64,000 bases of DNA from Azohydromonas aeria. Its GTDB lineage: Bacteria > Pseudomonadota > Gammaproteobacteria > Burkholderiales > Burkholderiaceae_C. The DNA is taken from the NCBI RefSeq assembly GCF_009760915.1, contig NZ_VIDQ01000004.1:62001-126000 (forward strand), written 5' to 3'. Shown here one piece after another: positions 21,093 through 35,930 of the stretch (within the stretch, counting starts at the first letter, position 1; each line of letters begins with the position of its first letter). Position numbers and translations under genes: made by a program. The notes under the pieces are model-generated. The model saw only the letters and a list, made by a program, of their open reading frames with translations, did no database searches and was not told the origin of the DNA.

Positions 21093-21452
21093 ATGGACCT
21101 GCAGCAATACCTGCCCGTCATCCTGTTCATCCTGGTCGGCATCGGGGTGGGCGTCGCGCCCCAGGTCCTCGGCTTCATCCTGGGCCCGAACCGGCCCGAT
21201 CCGCGCAAGAACAGTCCTTACGAGTGCGGCTTCGAGGCGTTCGAGGACGCGCGCATGAAGTTCGACGTGCGCTACTACCTGGTGGCCATTCTCTTCATCC
21301 TGTTCGACCTGGAAATCGCCTTCCTGTTCCCGTGGGCGGTCTCGCTGCGCGAAATCGGCACGTCAGGTTTCGTGGCCATGATGGTGTTCTTGACCATCCT
21401 GGTGGTTGGCTTCATCTACGAGTGGAAGAAGGGCGCGCTGGACTGGGAATGA
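21093..21452 (+). CDS. nuoA: NADH-quinone oxidoreductase subunit A
   Basis: NuoA (ND3 homologue) is a membrane subunit at the hinge between the quinone site and the proton-pumping arm of complex I. The 119-residue product has three membrane helices and the conserved loop [20 protein letters not shown] with its quinone-site-adjacent Cys. The ATG at 21093 gives the family start MDLQQYLPV; an upstream in-frame ATG at 21051 lies inside the terminator T-run and is rejected. First gene of nuoA-N. Confidence 0.97.
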   Translation: MDLQQYLPVILFILVGIGVGVAPQVLGFILGPNRPDPRKNSPYECGFEAFEDARMKFDVRYYLVAILFILFDLEIAFLFPWAVSLREIGTSGFVAMMVFLTILVVGFIYEWKKGALDWE

Positions 21453-21505
21453 GCCCTGCTGGCACCTGACTTCACTCGGCAAACGGACATCGACGGACTG
21501 ACCCC

Positions 21506-21982
<477 letters not shown>

Positions 21983-22029
21983 AGCCTCGCGCGCGCACTC
22001 CCATTTCCGACGGTTAGCAACCCAACCGC

Positions 22030-22629
22030 ATGACCACTTCCCTCGACACCCTGCAGTCGGCGCTGGACGCCGCGCTGGGCGGCCGCATCAAGGCCCTCAA
22101 GCGCGACCGCGGCGAAATCACCATCACCGTGGCCGCCGCGGACTATGCCGACGCGGTGCGCGTGCTGCGCGACGACGCATCGCTGAAGTTCGAGCAGCTC
22201 ATCGACCTGTGCGGCGTGGACTACTCCAGCTACAAGGACCAGCCCTGGGACGGCCCGCGCTTTTGCGTGGTGCTGCACCTGCTGTCGGTGAGCCTGAACT
22301 GGCGGCTGCGCGTGAAGGTGTTCGCGCCCGACGACGACCTGCCCGTGGTGGCCTCGGTCACCGAGGTGTGGAACGCGGCCAACTGGTTCGAGCGCGAGGC
22401 CTTCGACCTCTACGGCATCGTCTTCGACGGCCACGTCGACCTGCGCCGCCTGCTCACCGACTACGGCTTCATCGGCCACCCTTTCCGCAAGGACTTCCCC
22501 GTCTCCGGCCACGTGGAGATGCGCTACGACCCCGAGACCAAGCGCGTCATCTACCAGCCCGTGACCATCGAGCCGCGCGAGATCACGCCGCGCATCATCC
22601 GGGAAGAAAACTACGGCGGCCTGCACTGA
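22030..22629 (+). CDS. nuoC: NADH-quinone oxidoreductase subunit C
   Basis: NuoC (30 kDa subunit) is part of the hydrophilic connecting module of complex I and has no cofactor. The 199-residue product contains the signature around residues 116-145, [18 protein letters not shown] followed by [20 protein letters not shown]. NuoC and NuoD are separate here, unlike the fused protein of E. coli. Confidence 0.97.
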   Translation: MTTSLDTLQSALDAALGGRIKALKRDRGEITITVAAADYADAVRVLRDDASLKFEQLIDLCGVDYSSYKDQPWDGPRFCVVLHLLSVSLNWRLRVKVFAPDDDLPVVASVTEVWNAANWFEREAFDLYGIVFDGHVDLRRLLTDYGFIGHPFRKDFPVSGHVEMRYDPETKRVIYQPVTIEPREITPRIIREENYGGLH

Positions 22630-22644
22630 GCCGAGCATCGAGTC

Positions 22645-23898
22645 ATGGCAGAGATCAAGAACTACACCCTGAACTTCGGCCCGCAGCACCCGGCCGCGCA
22701 CGGCGTGCTGCGCCTGGTGCTGGAGCTCGACGGCGAGGTGATCCAGCGCGCCGACCCGCACATCGGGCTGCTGCACCGCGCCACCGAGAAGCTGGCCGAG
22801 ACCAAGACCTACATCCAGTCGCTGCCCTACATGGACCGGCTGGACTACGTCTCGATGATGTGCAACGAGCACGCGTACTGCCTGGCGCTGGAGAAGCTGC
22901 TGGGCATCGAGGTGCCGCTGCGCGCGCAGTACATCCGCGTGATGTTCTCCGAGCTCACCCGGCTGCTCAACCACCTGCTGTGGCTGGGCGCGCACGGGAT
23001 CGACTGCGGCGCGATGAACATCCTCATCTACTGCTTCCGCGAGCGTGAGGACATCTTCGACATGTACGAGGCGGTGTCGGGCGCGCGCATGCATGCGGCC
23101 TACTTCCGCCCGGGCGGCGTCTACCGCGACCTGCCCGACAGCATGCCGCAGTACGCCGCGTCGAAGATCCGCAACGCCAAGGCGATTGCCAAGCTCAACG
23201 AGAACCGCCAGGGCTCGCTGCTGGACTTCATCGAGGACTTCTGCAACCGCTTCCCCAAGAACGTCGACGACTACGAGACGCTGCTGACCGACAACCGCAT
23301 CTGGAAGCAGCGCACCGTGGGCATCGGCGTGGTCACGCCGGAGCGCGCGCTGAACCTGGGCTTCAGCGGCCCGATGCTGCGCGGCTCGGGCATCGCCTGG
23401 GACCTGCGCAAGAAGCAGCCCTACGACGTCTACGACCGCATGGAGTTCGACATCCCGCTGGGCACCAACGGCGACACCTACGACCGCTACCTGGTGCGCG
23501 TGCAGGAGATGCGCGAGTCCAACAAGATCATCCAGCAGTGCGTGAAGTGGCTCAAGGCCAATCCGGGCCCGGTGATCACGGACAACCACAAGGTGGCGCC
23601 GCCGCCGCGCGTGGACATGAAGTCCAACATGGAAGAGCTGATCCACCACTTCAAGCTCTTCACGGAAGGCTTCCGCGTCCCCGAGGGCGAGGCCTACGCC
23701 GCGGTGGAGCACCCCAAGGGCGAGTTCGGCATCTACTTCGTCAGCGATGGCGCCAACAAGCCCTACCGCATGAAGATCCGCGCCCCGGGCTTCGCGCACC
23801 TGGCCGCCCTGGACGAGATGGCGCGCGGTCACATGATCGCGGACGCCGTGGCCGTGATCGGCACCATGGACATTGTTTTCGGCGAGATCGATCGATGA
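22645..23898 (+). CDS. nuoD: NADH-quinone oxidoreductase subunit D
   Basis: NuoD (49 kDa) forms the quinone-binding pocket with NuoB. The 417-residue product has [22 protein letters not shown] near residue 11, with the quinone-headgroup His in that QHPAAHG loop, and [30 protein letters not shown] near residue 46. It ends in the conserved DIVFGEIDR. The nuoE ATG overlaps its stop codon. Confidence 0.98.
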   Translation: MAEIKNYTLNFGPQHPAAHGVLRLVLELDGEVIQRADPHIGLLHRATEKLAETKTYIQSLPYMDRLDYVSMMCNEHAYCLALEKLLGIEVPLRAQYIRVMFSELTRLLNHLLWLGAHGIDCGAMNILIYCFREREDIFDMYEAVSGARMHAAYFRPGGVYRDLPDSMPQYAASKIRNAKAIAKLNENRQGSLLDFIEDFCNRFPKNVDDYETLLTDNRIWKQRTVGIGVVTPERALNLGFSGPMLRGSGIAWDLRKKQPYDVYDRMEFDIPLGTNGDTYDRYLVRVQEMRESNKIIQQCVKWLKANPGPVITDNHKVAPPPRVDMKSNMEELIHHFKLFTEGFRVPEGEAYAAVEHPKGEFGIYFVSDGANKPYRMKIRAPGFAHLAALDEMARGHMIADAVAVIGTMDIVFGEIDR

Positions 23899-24392
23899 GT
23901 TCGCAATCCTTCTTCGCGCCCTCCACGCTGGAGCGCTTCGCGCGCGAGGTCGCCAAGTACCCCGCCGGCCAGCAGCAGTCGGCCGTGATGGCCTGCCTGT
24001 CCATCGTGCAGCAGGAGCAGGGCTGGGTCTCGGCCGAGGCCGAGGCCGGCATCGCCGAGTACCTCGCCATGCCGCCGATCGCGGTGCGCGAGGTCACGAC
24101 CTTCTACAACATGTACAACCAGCGCCAGCTGGGCAAGTTCAAGCTCAACGTCTGCACCAACCTGCCGTGCCAGCTGCGCAACGGCCAGGGCGCTCTGGAG
24201 CACCTGTGCTCCCGCCTGGGCGTGGAAGAGGGCGGCACCACGCCGGACGGCCTCATCACGGTGCAGAAGAGCGAGTGCCTGGGCGCCTGCGCCGACGCGC
24301 CGGTGATGCTGGTCAACGACCGCCAGATGCTGAGCTACATGAGCAACGAGCGACTCGACGAGCTGGTCGCCACGCTCAAGGCGCAAGGGTGA
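23895..24392 (+). CDS. nuoE: NADH-quinone oxidoreductase subunit E
   Basis: NuoE (24 kDa) belongs to the NADH dehydrogenase module and carries the off-path [2Fe-2S] cluster N1a. The 165-residue thioredoxin-fold protein has the ligands in VCTNLPC (Cys-x4-Cys) and ECLGAC (Cys-x3-Cys). Its ATG overlaps the nuoD stop (ATGA), which indicates translational coupling. Confidence 0.97.
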   Translation: MSSQSFFAPSTLERFAREVAKYPAGQQQSAVMACLSIVQQEQGWVSAEAEAGIAEYLAMPPIAVREVTTFYNMYNQRQLGKFKLNVCTNLPCQLRNGQGALEHLCSRLGVEEGGTTPDGLITVQKSECLGACADAPVMLVNDRQMLSYMSNERLDELVATLKAQG

Positions 24393-24397
24393 ACCGC

Positions 24398-25738
<1,341 letters not shown>

Positions 25739-25756
25739 GACACCACAACACAGCAC

Positions 25757-25814
25757 GGTGAAGGTGCCGCGCACCGGGCGCCGCAGCGCAGCACAGCGCG
25801 GCGGCGCCTTCACC
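25757..25814 (+). other. Strong hairpin between nuoF and nuoG
   Basis: The arms GGTGAAGGTGCCGC (25757-25770) and GCGGCGCCTTCACC (25801-25814) pair over 14 bp with one G-U, around a 30-base GC-rich loop. It ends ten bases before the nuoG ATG. No T-run follows. It could act as an mRNA stability or processing element, or limit ribosome access to nuoG. Confidence 0.6.
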
Positions 25815-25824
25815 ACGAAAAGCC

Positions 25825-28155
25825 ATGGTTGAAATCGAACTCGACGGCAAGAAGGTCAGCGTAGCCGAAGGCAGCATGGTGATGCATGCGGCCGAGGCCG
25901 CCGGCACCTATATCCCGCACTTCTGCTACCACAAGAAGCTCAGCATCGCGGCCAACTGCCGCATGTGCCTGGTGGAAGTTGAGAAGGCACCCAAGCCGCT
26001 GCCCGCCTGCGCCACGCCGGTGACGCAGGGCATGATCGTGCGCACCCAGAGCGACAAGGCGGTCAAGGCCCAGCAGTCGGTGATGGAGTTCCTCCTCATC
26101 AACCACCCGCTGGACTGCCCCATCTGCGACCAGGGCGGCGAGTGCCAGCTGCAGGACCTGGCCGTGGGCTACGGCGGCTCCTCCTCGCGCTACACCGAGG
26201 AAAAGCGCGTGGTGTTCCACAAGGACGTGGGCCCGCTGATCTCCATGGAGGAGATGACGCGCTGCATCCACTGCACCCGCTGCGTGCGCTTCGGCCAGGA
26301 AGTGGCCGGCGTGATGGAGCTGGGCATGCTGCACCGCGGCGAGCATGCCGAGATCACGACCTTCGTCGGCCAGACGGTGGATTCCGAGCTCTCGGGCAAC
26401 ATGATCGACCTGTGCCCGGTCGGCGCGCTGACCAGCAAGCCCTTCCGCTACAGCGCCCGCACCTGGGAGCTGTCGCGCCGCAAGAGCGTCAGCCCGCACG
26501 ACTCCACCGGCGCCAACCTGATCGTCCAGGTCAAGGCCAACCAGGTCAAGCGCGTGCTGCCGCTGGAGAACGAGGCCGTCAACGAGTGCTGGCTCGCCGA
26601 CCGCGACCGCTTCAGCTACGACGCGCTCAACTCCACCGCCCGCCTGACCACGCCCATGATCAAGCAGGGCGGCGAGTGGAAGAGCGTGGACTGGACCACG
26701 GCGCTGGAGTTCGTCGCCAACGGCCTCAAGCAGGTCAAGGGCGAGTTCGGCGCGCAGGCCATCGGCGCCATCGGCTCGGCCCACAGCACGGTCGAGGAGC
26801 TGCATCTCCTGGCCAAGCTGGTGCGCGGCCTGGGCAGCGACAACATCGACTACCGCAGCCGCCACGCCGACTTCGCCAACGTCGATGCGCCGGGCACGGC
26901 GCGCTGGCTGGGCATGCCCATCGCCGAGCTCTCGACGCTGGACCGCGCCTTCGTGATCGGCTCGTTCCTGCGCAAGGACCACCCGCTGTTCGCGCAGCGC
27001 CTGCGCCAGGCCGCGCGCCACGGCGCGCAGGTCAGCAGCCTGCACGCGCTCAAGAACGACTGGCTGCTGCCGCTGGCCCACCACATCACGGCCGCGCCCA
27101 GCGCCTGGGTGCAGTCGCTGGCCGAGGTGGCCGCCGCCGTGGCCGTGGGAGCGGGCCTGGAAGCCCCGGTCAAGGCCGAGCCTTCTGACGCCGCGCGCGC
27201 CGTGGCGCAGTCGCTGATGTCGGGCGAGCGCAAGGCCGTGCTGCTGGGCAACGCCGCCGCGCAGCATCCGCAGGCCTCGCAGCTGCTCAAGCTCGCCAAC
27301 TGGATTGCCGAGCACACCGGCGCCAAGGTCGGCTACCTGACCGAAGCCGCTAACACGGTGGGCGCGCAGCTGGTGGGCGCGCTGCCGAAGCAGGGCGGCC
27401 TCAACGCCGGCCAGATGCTCACGCAACCGATGAAGGCGCTGCTGCTGCTCAACACCGAGCCGGTATGGGACGCCGCCGACGCCGCCGCGGCCACCGCCGC
27501 GCTGCAGGGCTCCGGCCTGGTCGTGGCGCTGACCGCGTTCAAGGACGCCGCGGTGCCCAACGCCGACGTGCTGCTGCCCATCGCCCCGTTCGCCGAGACG
27601 GCGGGCAGCTTCGTCAACGCCGAAGGCCGGCTGCAGAGCTTCTTCGGCGTGGTCAAGCCCGTGGGCGAGACGCGCCCGGCCTGGAAGGTGCTGCGCGTGC
27701 TGGGCAACCTGCTGGGCCTGGAAGGCTTCAACCAGGAGAGCGCCGAGGACGTGCGCGCTGAAGCTGTGGGCGACGGCAGCGGCATTGCCGCGCGGCTGTC
27801 CAACCGCAGCGCCGCGCAGCTGCCGGCCACCATCGCCGCGGCCACGCCGGGCCTGTTCGAGCGCATCGCCGACGTGCCCATCTACGGCAGCGACATGCTC
27901 GTGCGCCGCGCCGGCCCGCTGCAGCTCACCGCCGACGCGCGGCCGCCCGTGGTCGGGCTGCCCACGGCGCTGTGGCAGGCGCTGGGCCTGGCCGAGGGCC
28001 AGCGCGTGCGCGTGACGCAGGGCACGGCCAGCGCCGAGCTGCCCGCGCGCGAGGACGCCACGCTGGCGCCCAATGCCGTGCGCGTGAGCGCTGCACACCC
28101 GGATACCGACACGCTGGGCGCCATGTTCGGCGCCATCACCGTGCAGAAGCTCTGA
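25825..28155 (+). CDS. nuoG: NADH-quinone oxidoreductase subunit G
   Basis: NuoG (75 kDa) is the largest hydrophilic complex I subunit and carries clusters N1b, N4 and N5. In the 776-residue product the [2Fe-2S] ligands lie in [15 protein letters not shown] near residues 34-48 plus a later Cys. The His-ligated N5 site and N4 follow in [15 protein letters not shown] near residue 98 and [19 protein letters not shown] near residue 145. A molybdopterin-oxidoreductase-like domain, catalytically silent in complex I, fills the rest. No extra N7 cysteine set was noticed. Confidence 0.97.
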   Translation: MVEIELDGKKVSVAEGSMVMHAAEAAGTYIPHFCYHKKLSIAANCRMCLVEVEKAPKPLPACATPVTQGMIVRTQSDKAVKAQQSVMEFLLINHPLDCPICDQGGECQLQDLAVGYGGSSSRYTEEKRVVFHKDVGPLISMEEMTRCIHCTRCVRFGQEVAGVMELGMLHRGEHAEITTFVGQTVDSELSGNMIDLCPVGALTSKPFRYSARTWELSRRKSVSPHDSTGANLIVQVKANQVKRVLPLENEAVNECWLADRDRFSYDALNSTARLTTPMIKQGGEWKSVDWTTALEFVANGLKQVKGEFGAQAIGAIGSAHSTVEELHLLAKLVRGLGSDNIDYRSRHADFANVDAPGTARWLGMPIAELSTLDRAFVIGSFLRKDHPLFAQRLRQAARHGAQVSSLHALKNDWLLPLAHHITAAPSAWVQSLAEVAAAVAVGAGLEAPVKAEPSDAARAVAQSLMSGERKAVLLGNAAAQHPQASQLLKLANWIAEHTGAKVGYLTEAANTVGAQLVGALPKQGGLNAGQMLTQPMKALLLLNTEPVWDAADAAAATAALQGSGLVVALTAFKDAAVPNADVLLPIAPFAETAGSFVNAEGRLQSFFGVVKPVGETRPAWKVLRVLGNLLGLEGFNQESAEDVRAEAVGDGSGIAARLSNRSAAQLPATIAAATPGLFERIADVPIYGSDMLVRRAGPLQLTADARPPVVGLPTALWQALGLAEGQRVRVTQGTASAELPAREDATLAPNAVRVSAAHPDTDTLGAMFGAITVQKL

Positions 28156-28168
28156 GGATGGCCAAGCG

Positions 28169-29236
28169 ATGATTGATTCCTTCTACCAATTCGGCAATGC
28201 CACGCTGGGCGCCGGCCTGTGGCTGGTGGTGTGGTCGCTGATCAAGATCGTGGCGGTGGTGGCGCCGCTGATGGGCTGCGTGGCCTACCTCACGCTGTGG
28301 GAGCGCAAGGCCATCGGCTGGTCGCAGATCCGTCCGGGCCCCAACCGCGTCGGCCCCTTCGGGCTGCTCACGCCGATCGCCGACGCGGTCAAGCTGATGT
28401 TCAAGGAGATCATCCGCCCGACCGCCGCCAACAAGGGCCTGTTCTTCCTGGGCCCGATCATGACGATCATGCCGGCGCTGGCGGCCTGGGCCGTGGTGCC
28501 CTTTGGTCCCGAGGTGGTGCTGGCCAACGTCAACGCCGGGCTGCTGTTCCTGATGGCCATCACCTCGCTGGAGGTGTACGGCGTGATCATCGCCGGCTGG
28601 GCCTCGAACTCGAAGTACGCCTTCCTGGGCGCGCTGCGCGCCTCGGCGCAGATGGTGAGCTACGAGATCGCCATGGGCTTCTGCTTCGTGGTGGTGCTCA
28701 TGGCTGCTGGCAGCCTGAACATGATCGACATCGTCATGTCGCAGGACCGCGGCCGCTTCGCCGAGATGGGGCTGAACTTCCTGTCCTGGAACTGGCTGCC
28801 GCTGCTGCCGATCTTCGTCGTCTACTTCATCTCCGGCCTGGCCGAGACCAACCGCCACCCCTTCGACGTGGTTGAGGGCGAATCGGAAATCGTCGCCGGT
28901 CACATGATCGAGTACTCGGGCATGAGCTTCGCCATGTTCTTCCTGGCCGAGTACGCCAACATGATCCTGGTCTCGACGCTGGCCGTGATCCTGTTCCTGG
29001 GCGGCTGGCTGCCCCCGATCGACAGCGCCTTCTTCAACTGGATCCCGGGCTGGATCTGGCTGGCCGCCAAGGTCTTCGTCGTGGTGACGATGTTCCTGTG
29101 GGTCCGTGCCACGTTCCCGCGCTTCCGCTACGACCAGATCATGCGTCTGGGCTGGAAGATCTTCATCCCCGTCACGCTGGTGTGGCTGCTGGTGGTGGGC
29201 CTGTGGATCCAGTCGCCCTGGAATATCTGGAATTAA
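28169..29236 (+). CDS. nuoH: NADH-quinone oxidoreductase subunit H
   Basis: NuoH (ND1) is the membrane subunit that forms the quinone entry channel and links the arms of complex I. The 355-residue product has about eight membrane helices and the signature loops [29 protein letters not shown] (near residue 43) and [23 protein letters not shown] (near residue 223). It follows nuoG by 13 bases. Confidence 0.98.
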   Translation: MIDSFYQFGNATLGAGLWLVVWSLIKIVAVVAPLMGCVAYLTLWERKAIGWSQIRPGPNRVGPFGLLTPIADAVKLMFKEIIRPTAANKGLFFLGPIMTIMPALAAWAVVPFGPEVVLANVNAGLLFLMAITSLEVYGVIIAGWASNSKYAFLGALRASAQMVSYEIAMGFCFVVVLMAAGSLNMIDIVMSQDRGRFAEMGLNFLSWNWLPLLPIFVVYFISGLAETNRHPFDVVEGESEIVAGHMIEYSGMSFAMFFLAEYANMILVSTLAVILFLGGWLPPIDSAFFNWIPGWIWLAAKVFVVVTMFLWVRATFPRFRYDQIMRLGWKIFIPVTLVWLLVVGLWIQSPWNIWN

Positions 29237-29239
29237 GCC

Positions 29240-29728
29240 ATGTCTGCCGTCAAGGACTTCTTTTCTAGCTTCCTGCTGCTCGAGCTGTTCAAGGGCATGG
29301 CCCTGACCGGGCGCCACTTCCTCTCCAAGACCATCACGGTCCAGTTCCCGGAGGAGAAGACGCCGCTGTCGCCCCGCTTCCGCGGCCTGCATGCGCTGCG
29401 CCGCTACGAGAACGGCGAGGAGCGCTGCATCGCCTGCAAGCTGTGCGAGGCGGTGTGCCCGGCTATGGCCATCACCATCGAGAGCGAGATCCGCCCCGAT
29501 GGCAAGCGGGCCACCACGCGCTACGACATCGACCTGACCAAGTGCATCTTCTGCGGCTTCTGCGAGGAAAGCTGCCCGGTGGACTCGATTGTCGAGACGC
29601 ACATCCTCGAGTACCACGGCGAGAAGCGCGGCGACCTGTACTACACCAAGGACATGCTGCTGGCGGTCGGTGACCGCTACGAGCGCGAGATCGCAGCCAA
29701 CAAGGAGGCCGACGCCCGCTACCGCTGA
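29240..29728 (+). CDS. nuoI: NADH-quinone oxidoreductase subunit I
   Basis: NuoI (TYKY) carries [4Fe-4S] clusters N6a and N6b that wire electrons to N2. The 162-residue product has two ferredoxin-type motifs, [12 protein letters not shown] near residue 63 and [12 protein letters not shown] near residue 102. It starts three bases after nuoH. A 94-base spacer follows, the longest inside the operon. Confidence 0.98.
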   Translation: MSAVKDFFSSFLLLELFKGMALTGRHFLSKTITVQFPEEKTPLSPRFRGLHALRRYENGEERCIACKLCEAVCPAMAITIESEIRPDGKRATTRYDIDLTKCIFCGFCEESCPVDSIVETHILEYHGEKRGDLYYTKDMLLAVGDRYEREIAANKEADARYR

Positions 29729-29751
29729 CGGCCCCGCGCGTGCCGGCCGCG

Positions 29752-29774
29752 CGCATGCCCGCAAGGCGCATGCG
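29752..29774 (+). other. Hairpin in the nuoI-nuoJ spacer
   Basis: CGCATGC and GCATGCG form a 7-bp stem around a nine-base loop in the GC-rich 94-base spacer. The spacer also holds alternating GCGCGC runs around 29785-29800. No T-run is present. The role is unknown. Confidence 0.4.
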
Positions 29775-29822
29775 TAGTGGGGGCGCGCGTGCCCGCGCGA
29801 GTCTCAAGCGTCCATCGACGAC

Positions 29823-30449
29823 ATGACCCAGACCGCTCTGTTCTACCTCTTCGCCACGGTGCTGCTGCTGGCGTCCTTCGCCGTCATCACGGCGCGCGAT
29901 ACGGTGCACTCCGCCCTGTACCTGGTGCTGGCCTTCTTCACCGCCTCGTGCGTGTGGATGCTGCTCAAGGCCGAGTTCCTCGCCATCACGCTGGTGCTGG
30001 TGTACGTGGGCGCCGTGATGGTGCTGTTCCTCTTCGTCGTGATGATGCTCGACATCAACTCCGACGCCTTCCGGCACAACTTCTGGAAGCACTTTCCCAT
30101 CGCCGGCCTGGTGGGCGCGCTCATCGCGCTGGAGATGGCGCTGGTGCTGACCAGCGGCTTCAACGTGACCGACGCCGCGCCGGTGGACCCGCGCCTGGCC
30201 GAGATGGGCAACACCAAGCTGCTGGGCATCGAGATCTACACCAACTACCTGTACCCGCTGCAGATCGCGGCCGTGCTGCTGCTGGTGGCCATCGTCGCGG
30301 CCATCGCGCTGACGCTGCGCCAGCGCAAGGACTCGCGCTACCAGGACCCGTCGCAGCAGGTGCGGGTGAAGAAGAGCGACCGCCTGCGCATCGTGCAAAT
30401 GCCGCCGGTGGTGCAGGCCAAGAACGCACCGGAGGAGGGCAAGGCATGA
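29823..30449 (+). CDS. nuoJ: NADH-quinone oxidoreductase subunit J
   Basis: NuoJ (ND6) is a membrane subunit whose third helix contains the pi-bulge that couples quinone chemistry to proton pumping. The 208-residue product has five predicted membrane helices, with the conserved [15 protein letters not shown] and [20 protein letters not shown] segments near residues 36-76. The C-terminal 40 residues are charged and cytoplasmic. The nuoK ATG overlaps its stop. Confidence 0.96.
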   Translation: MTQTALFYLFATVLLLASFAVITARDTVHSALYLVLAFFTASCVWMLLKAEFLAITLVLVYVGAVMVLFLFVVMMLDINSDAFRHNFWKHFPIAGLVGALIALEMALVLTSGFNVTDAAPVDPRLAEMGNTKLLGIEIYTNYLYPLQIAAVLLLVAIVAAIALTLRQRKDSRYQDPSQQVRVKKSDRLRIVQMPPVVQAKNAPEEGKA

Positions 30450-30763
30450 ATCTCGGATCCATCACGCTGGGGCATTACCTGTCGCTGGGCGCGATCCTGT
30501 TCGCGCTGTCGGTGATCGGCATCTTCCTGAACCGGCGCAACCTGATCGTGCTGCTGATGGCCATCGAGCTGATGCTGCTGGCCGTCAACCTGAACTTCGT
30601 CGCCTTCTCGCACTACCTGGGCGACATGGCGGGCCAGGTGTTCGTGTTCTTCATCCTGACGGTGGCCGCCGCGGAGTCGGCCATCGGCCTGGCGATCCTG
30701 GTGGTGCTGTTCCGCAACCGCTCGACGATCGCGGTGGAAGAGCTCGACACCCTCAAGGGCTGA
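30446..30763 (+). CDS. nuoK: NADH-quinone oxidoreductase subunit K
   Basis: NuoK (ND4L) is a three-helix membrane subunit with two buried glutamates in the proton path, seen in [15 protein letters not shown] and [13 protein letters not shown]. The 105-residue product is slightly longer than the usual 100-102. Its ATG overlaps the nuoJ stop (ATGA), so the two are probably translated together. Confidence 0.97.
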   Translation: MNLGSITLGHYLSLGAILFALSVIGIFLNRRNLIVLLMAIELMLLAVNLNFVAFSHYLGDMAGQVFVFFILTVAAAESAIGLAILVVLFRNRSTIAVEELDTLKG

Positions 30764-30785
30764 CGCGGGAAGAGGCCAACAAAAA

Positions 30786-32828
<2,043 letters not shown>

Positions 32829-32850
32829 TAGGCTCAGTCGGAGAATAACG

Positions 32851-34395
32851 ATGGGATTGTTGAGTGTTGCCATCTGGCTGCCGGTCGTCGTCGGCGCCGT
32901 GCTGTTGGCATTGGGACGGGATGACCAGGCGAAGACCGTGCGCTGGCTGGCGCTGCTGGGAGCGGTCGCGGGCTTCCTGGTCACGCTGCCGCTGATCACG
33001 GGGTTCGACAACACGGCCACGACCATGCAGTTCGTGGAGCGCGCGCCCTGGATCGAGCGCTTCAATGTCTTCTACCACCTGGGCCTGGACGGCATCTCGC
33101 TGTGGTTCGTGCCGCTGACCGCATTCATCACGGTGATCGTGGTGATCGCGGGCTGGGAAGTGATCACGGAGCGCGTGAACCAGTACATGGGCGCGTTCCT
33201 GATCCTCTCGGGCCTGATGATCGGCGTGTTCGCGGCGCTGGACGGGCTGCTGTTCTACGTCTTCTTCGAAGCCACGCTGATCCCGATGTACATCATCATC
33301 GGCGTGTGGGGCGGCCCGCGCCGGGTGTACGCGGCCTTCAAGTTCTTCCTCTACACGCTGGCCGGCTCGCTGCTGATGCTCATCGCGCTGATCTACCTGT
33401 ACTACAAGTCGGGCGGCAGCTTCAGCATCCTCGACTGGCACCAGCTGCCGCTGCCGCTGTCGGCGCAGACGCTGCTGTTCTTCGCCTTCTTCGCCGCGTT
33501 CGCGGTGAAGGTGCCGATGTGGCCGGTGCACACCTGGCTGCCCGATGCGCACGTCGAGGCGCCCACCGGCGGCTCGGTGGTGCTGGCGGCGATCATGCTG
33601 AAGCTCGGCGGCTACGGCTTCCTGCGCTTCTCCATGCCGATCGCCCCGGACGCGGCGCGCGAGTACGACTGGTTCATCATCGCGCTGAGCCTCACGGCGG
33701 TGATCTACATCGGCCTGGTCGCGCTGGTGCAGAACGACATGAAGAAGCTGGTGGCGTACTCGTCCATCGCGCACATGGGTTTCGTGACGCTGGGCTTCTT
33801 CATCTTCAACGAGCTGGGCGTCTCCGGCGGCCTGGTGCAGATGATCAGCCACGGCTTCGTCTCCGGCGCGATGTTCCTGTGCATCGGCGTGCTCTACGAC
33901 CGCGTGCACTCGCGCGAGATCGGCGCCTACGGCGGCGTGGTCAACACCATGCCCAAGTTCGCGGCCTTCGCGCTGCTGTTCTCCATGGCCAACTGCGGCC
34001 TGCCGGGCACCGGCGGCTTCGTGGGCGAGTGGATGGTGATCCTGGGCACGGTGCAGGCCAACTTCTGGCTCGGCCTGCTGGCCGCCACCGCGCTGATCTC
34101 CGGCGCCGCCTACACGCTGTGGATGTTCAAGCGCGTGTACTTCGGCGACGTGACCAACGACAACGTGCGCTCGCTTTCCGACATCAACGCGCGCGAGTTC
34201 GCCATGCTGGCCGTGCTGGCCGTGGCCACGATCTGGATGGGCGTGTATCCGAAGCCCTTCACCGACTCGATGCACGTGTCCGTGAACGGGCTGCTGACGC
34301 ACGTGGCCGCCTCCAAGCTGCCGACCACCGCCAGCGCCGCGGCCCCGGCCACCACGGCCGCCACGCTGGCCAACGCCGCCACGCCGACGAACTGA
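32851..34395 (+). CDS. nuoM: NADH-quinone oxidoreductase subunit M
   Basis: NuoM (ND4) is the middle antiporter-like proton pump. The 514-residue product has FYHLGLDGISLWFVPLTAF near residue 71, FYVFFEATLIPMYIIIGVWG with its key Glu near residue 144, and KVPMWPVHTWLPDAHVEAPT with the pump lysine near residue 221. A short Ala/Thr-rich tail ends the protein. It lies between nuoL and nuoN with about 22-base gaps. Confidence 0.97.
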   Translation: MGLLSVAIWLPVVVGAVLLALGRDDQAKTVRWLALLGAVAGFLVTLPLITGFDNTATTMQFVERAPWIERFNVFYHLGLDGISLWFVPLTAFITVIVVIAGWEVITERVNQYMGAFLILSGLMIGVFAALDGLLFYVFFEATLIPMYIIIGVWGGPRRVYAAFKFFLYTLAGSLLMLIALIYLYYKSGGSFSILDWHQLPLPLSAQTLLFFAFFAAFAVKVPMWPVHTWLPDAHVEAPTGGSVVLAAIMLKLGGYGFLRFSMPIAPDAAREYDWFIIALSLTAVIYIGLVALVQNDMKKLVAYSSIAHMGFVTLGFFIFNELGVSGGLVQMISHGFVSGAMFLCIGVLYDRVHSREIGAYGGVVNTMPKFAAFALLFSMANCGLPGTGGFVGEWMVILGTVQANFWLGLLAATALISGAAYTLWMFKRVYFGDVTNDNVRSLSDINAREFAMLAVLAVATIWMGVYPKPFTDSMHVSVNGLLTHVAASKLPTTASAAAPATTAATLANAATPTN

Positions 34396-34417
34396 GCCGC
34401 ACGGGAGTCTCGACAAC

Positions 34418-35920
34418 ATGAATCCGATGAACTGGCTGGTCGTACAGCCTGAGATCGTGCTGCTGGTGATGGCCTGCGTGGTCGCGCTGGTGGACCTCTT
34501 CGTCAAGGACGAGCTGCGCCGTCCGACCTTCTGGCTGGCGCAGCTGTCGCTGGCGGTGGTGGCCTTCATGCAGGCCGACCAGCTCAGCACCATGATGCAG
34601 GCCAGCGAGGCCCAGACCAGCATGTACGGCATGCAGGCCATGGTCGTGGCCGACCCGATGGGCCGGCTGCTGGCGGTGTGCGCTACGCTCACGCTGATGG
34701 CCACGCTCGCCTACGCGCAGCCCTACATCGGCTCGCGCGAGATGCTCAAGGGCGAGTTCTTCTCGCTGTCGATGTTCTCGCTGCTGGGCGTGCTGGTCAT
34801 GCTCTCGGCCAACAACTTCCTGGTCGTGTACCTGGGCCTGGAGCTGATGACGCTGTCGCTGTACGCCCTGGTGGCGCTGCGCCGCGACCATGCCGTCTCC
34901 ACCGAGGCGGCCATGAAGTACTTCGTGCTGGGCGCGCTGGCCAGTGGCTTCCTGCTCTACGGCCTGTCCATGATCTACGGCGCCACCGGCACGCTGGACA
35001 TCGGCGGCGTGTTCGACGCCATCCAGTCCGGCATGCGCAACCCCGAGGTGCTGACCTTCGGCCTGGTGTTCATCGTCGCCGGCCTGGCCTTCAAGCTTGG
35101 CGTGGTGCCCTTCCACATGTGGGTGCCCGACGTGTACCAGGGCGCGCCCACGGCGGTGACGCTGCTCATCGCCGGCGCGCCCAAGCTGGCCGCCTTCGGC
35201 ATCACCATCCGGCTGCTGCACGAGGGAATGAACGGCCTGGCGCGCGACTGGCAGCAGATGCTGATCGTGCTGGCCGTGGCCTCGCTGGTCATCGGCAACC
35301 TGGCCGCCATCGCGCAGACCAACCTCAAGCGGCTGCTCGCCTACTCGACCATCGCGCAGCTGGGCTTCATGCTGCTCGGCCTGACGCCCACCGTCATCGG
35401 CGGCAACACCGTCTCGGCGGCCAACGGCTACAGCTCGGCGCTGTTCTACCTGATCACGTACGTGCTCACGACGCTGGCGAGCTTCGGCATCATCCTGCTG
35501 CTGTCGCGCCAGGGCTTCGAGGCCGAGGAGATCAACGACCTCGCGGGCCTGGGCAAGCGCAGCCCCTGGATGGCCGGCGTGATGCTGATCGTGATGTTCT
35601 CGCTGGCCGGCATCCCGCCGACGGTGGGCTTCTACGCCAAGCTCGCGGTGCTGCAGTCGCTCATCACGACCAACGACCCGGCCTACATCACGCTGGCCGT
35701 GGTGGCGGTGCTGCTGTCGCTCATCGGCGCCTTCTACTACCTGCGTGTCGTCAAGGTCATGTACTTCGACGAGCCGACCGAGAGCGTGCAGATCACCGGC
35801 CCGGCGGGTGCGCGTGCGCTGCTGGCGGTCAACGGTGCGGCCGTCCTGGTGCTGGGCCTGCTGCCCAGCGGCCTGATGGGCCTGTGCCGCGACGCCATCG
35901 TCAGGGCCCTGGCCACCTGA
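34418..35920 (+). CDS. nuoN: NADH-quinone oxidoreductase subunit N
   Basis: NuoN (ND2) is the antiporter-like subunit closest to the hydrophilic arm. The 500-residue polytopic product has VVYLGLELMTLSLYALVAL with its conserved Glu near residue 136 and KLGVVPFHMWVPDVYQGAPT near residue 226, followed by the discontinuous-helix region. It closes the 14-subunit set. DUF2818 follows ten bases later, apparently on the same transcript. Confidence 0.97.
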   Translation: MNPMNWLVVQPEIVLLVMACVVALVDLFVKDELRRPTFWLAQLSLAVVAFMQADQLSTMMQASEAQTSMYGMQAMVVADPMGRLLAVCATLTLMATLAYAQPYIGSREMLKGEFFSLSMFSLLGVLVMLSANNFLVVYLGLELMTLSLYALVALRRDHAVSTEAAMKYFVLGALASGFLLYGLSMIYGATGTLDIGGVFDAIQSGMRNPEVLTFGLVFIVAGLAFKLGVVPFHMWVPDVYQGAPTAVTLLIAGAPKLAAFGITIRLLHEGMNGLARDWQQMLIVLAVASLVIGNLAAIAQTNLKRLLAYSTIAQLGFMLLGLTPTVIGGNTVSAANGYSSALFYLITYVLTTLASFGIILLLSRQGFEAEEINDLAGLGKRSPWMAGVMLIVMFSLAGIPPTVGFYAKLAVLQSLITTNDPAYITLAVVAVLLSLIGAFYYLRVVKVMYFDEPTESVQITGPAGARALLAVNGAAVLVLGLLPSGLMGLCRDAIVRALAT

Positions 35921-35930
35921 GGCTGACGGC

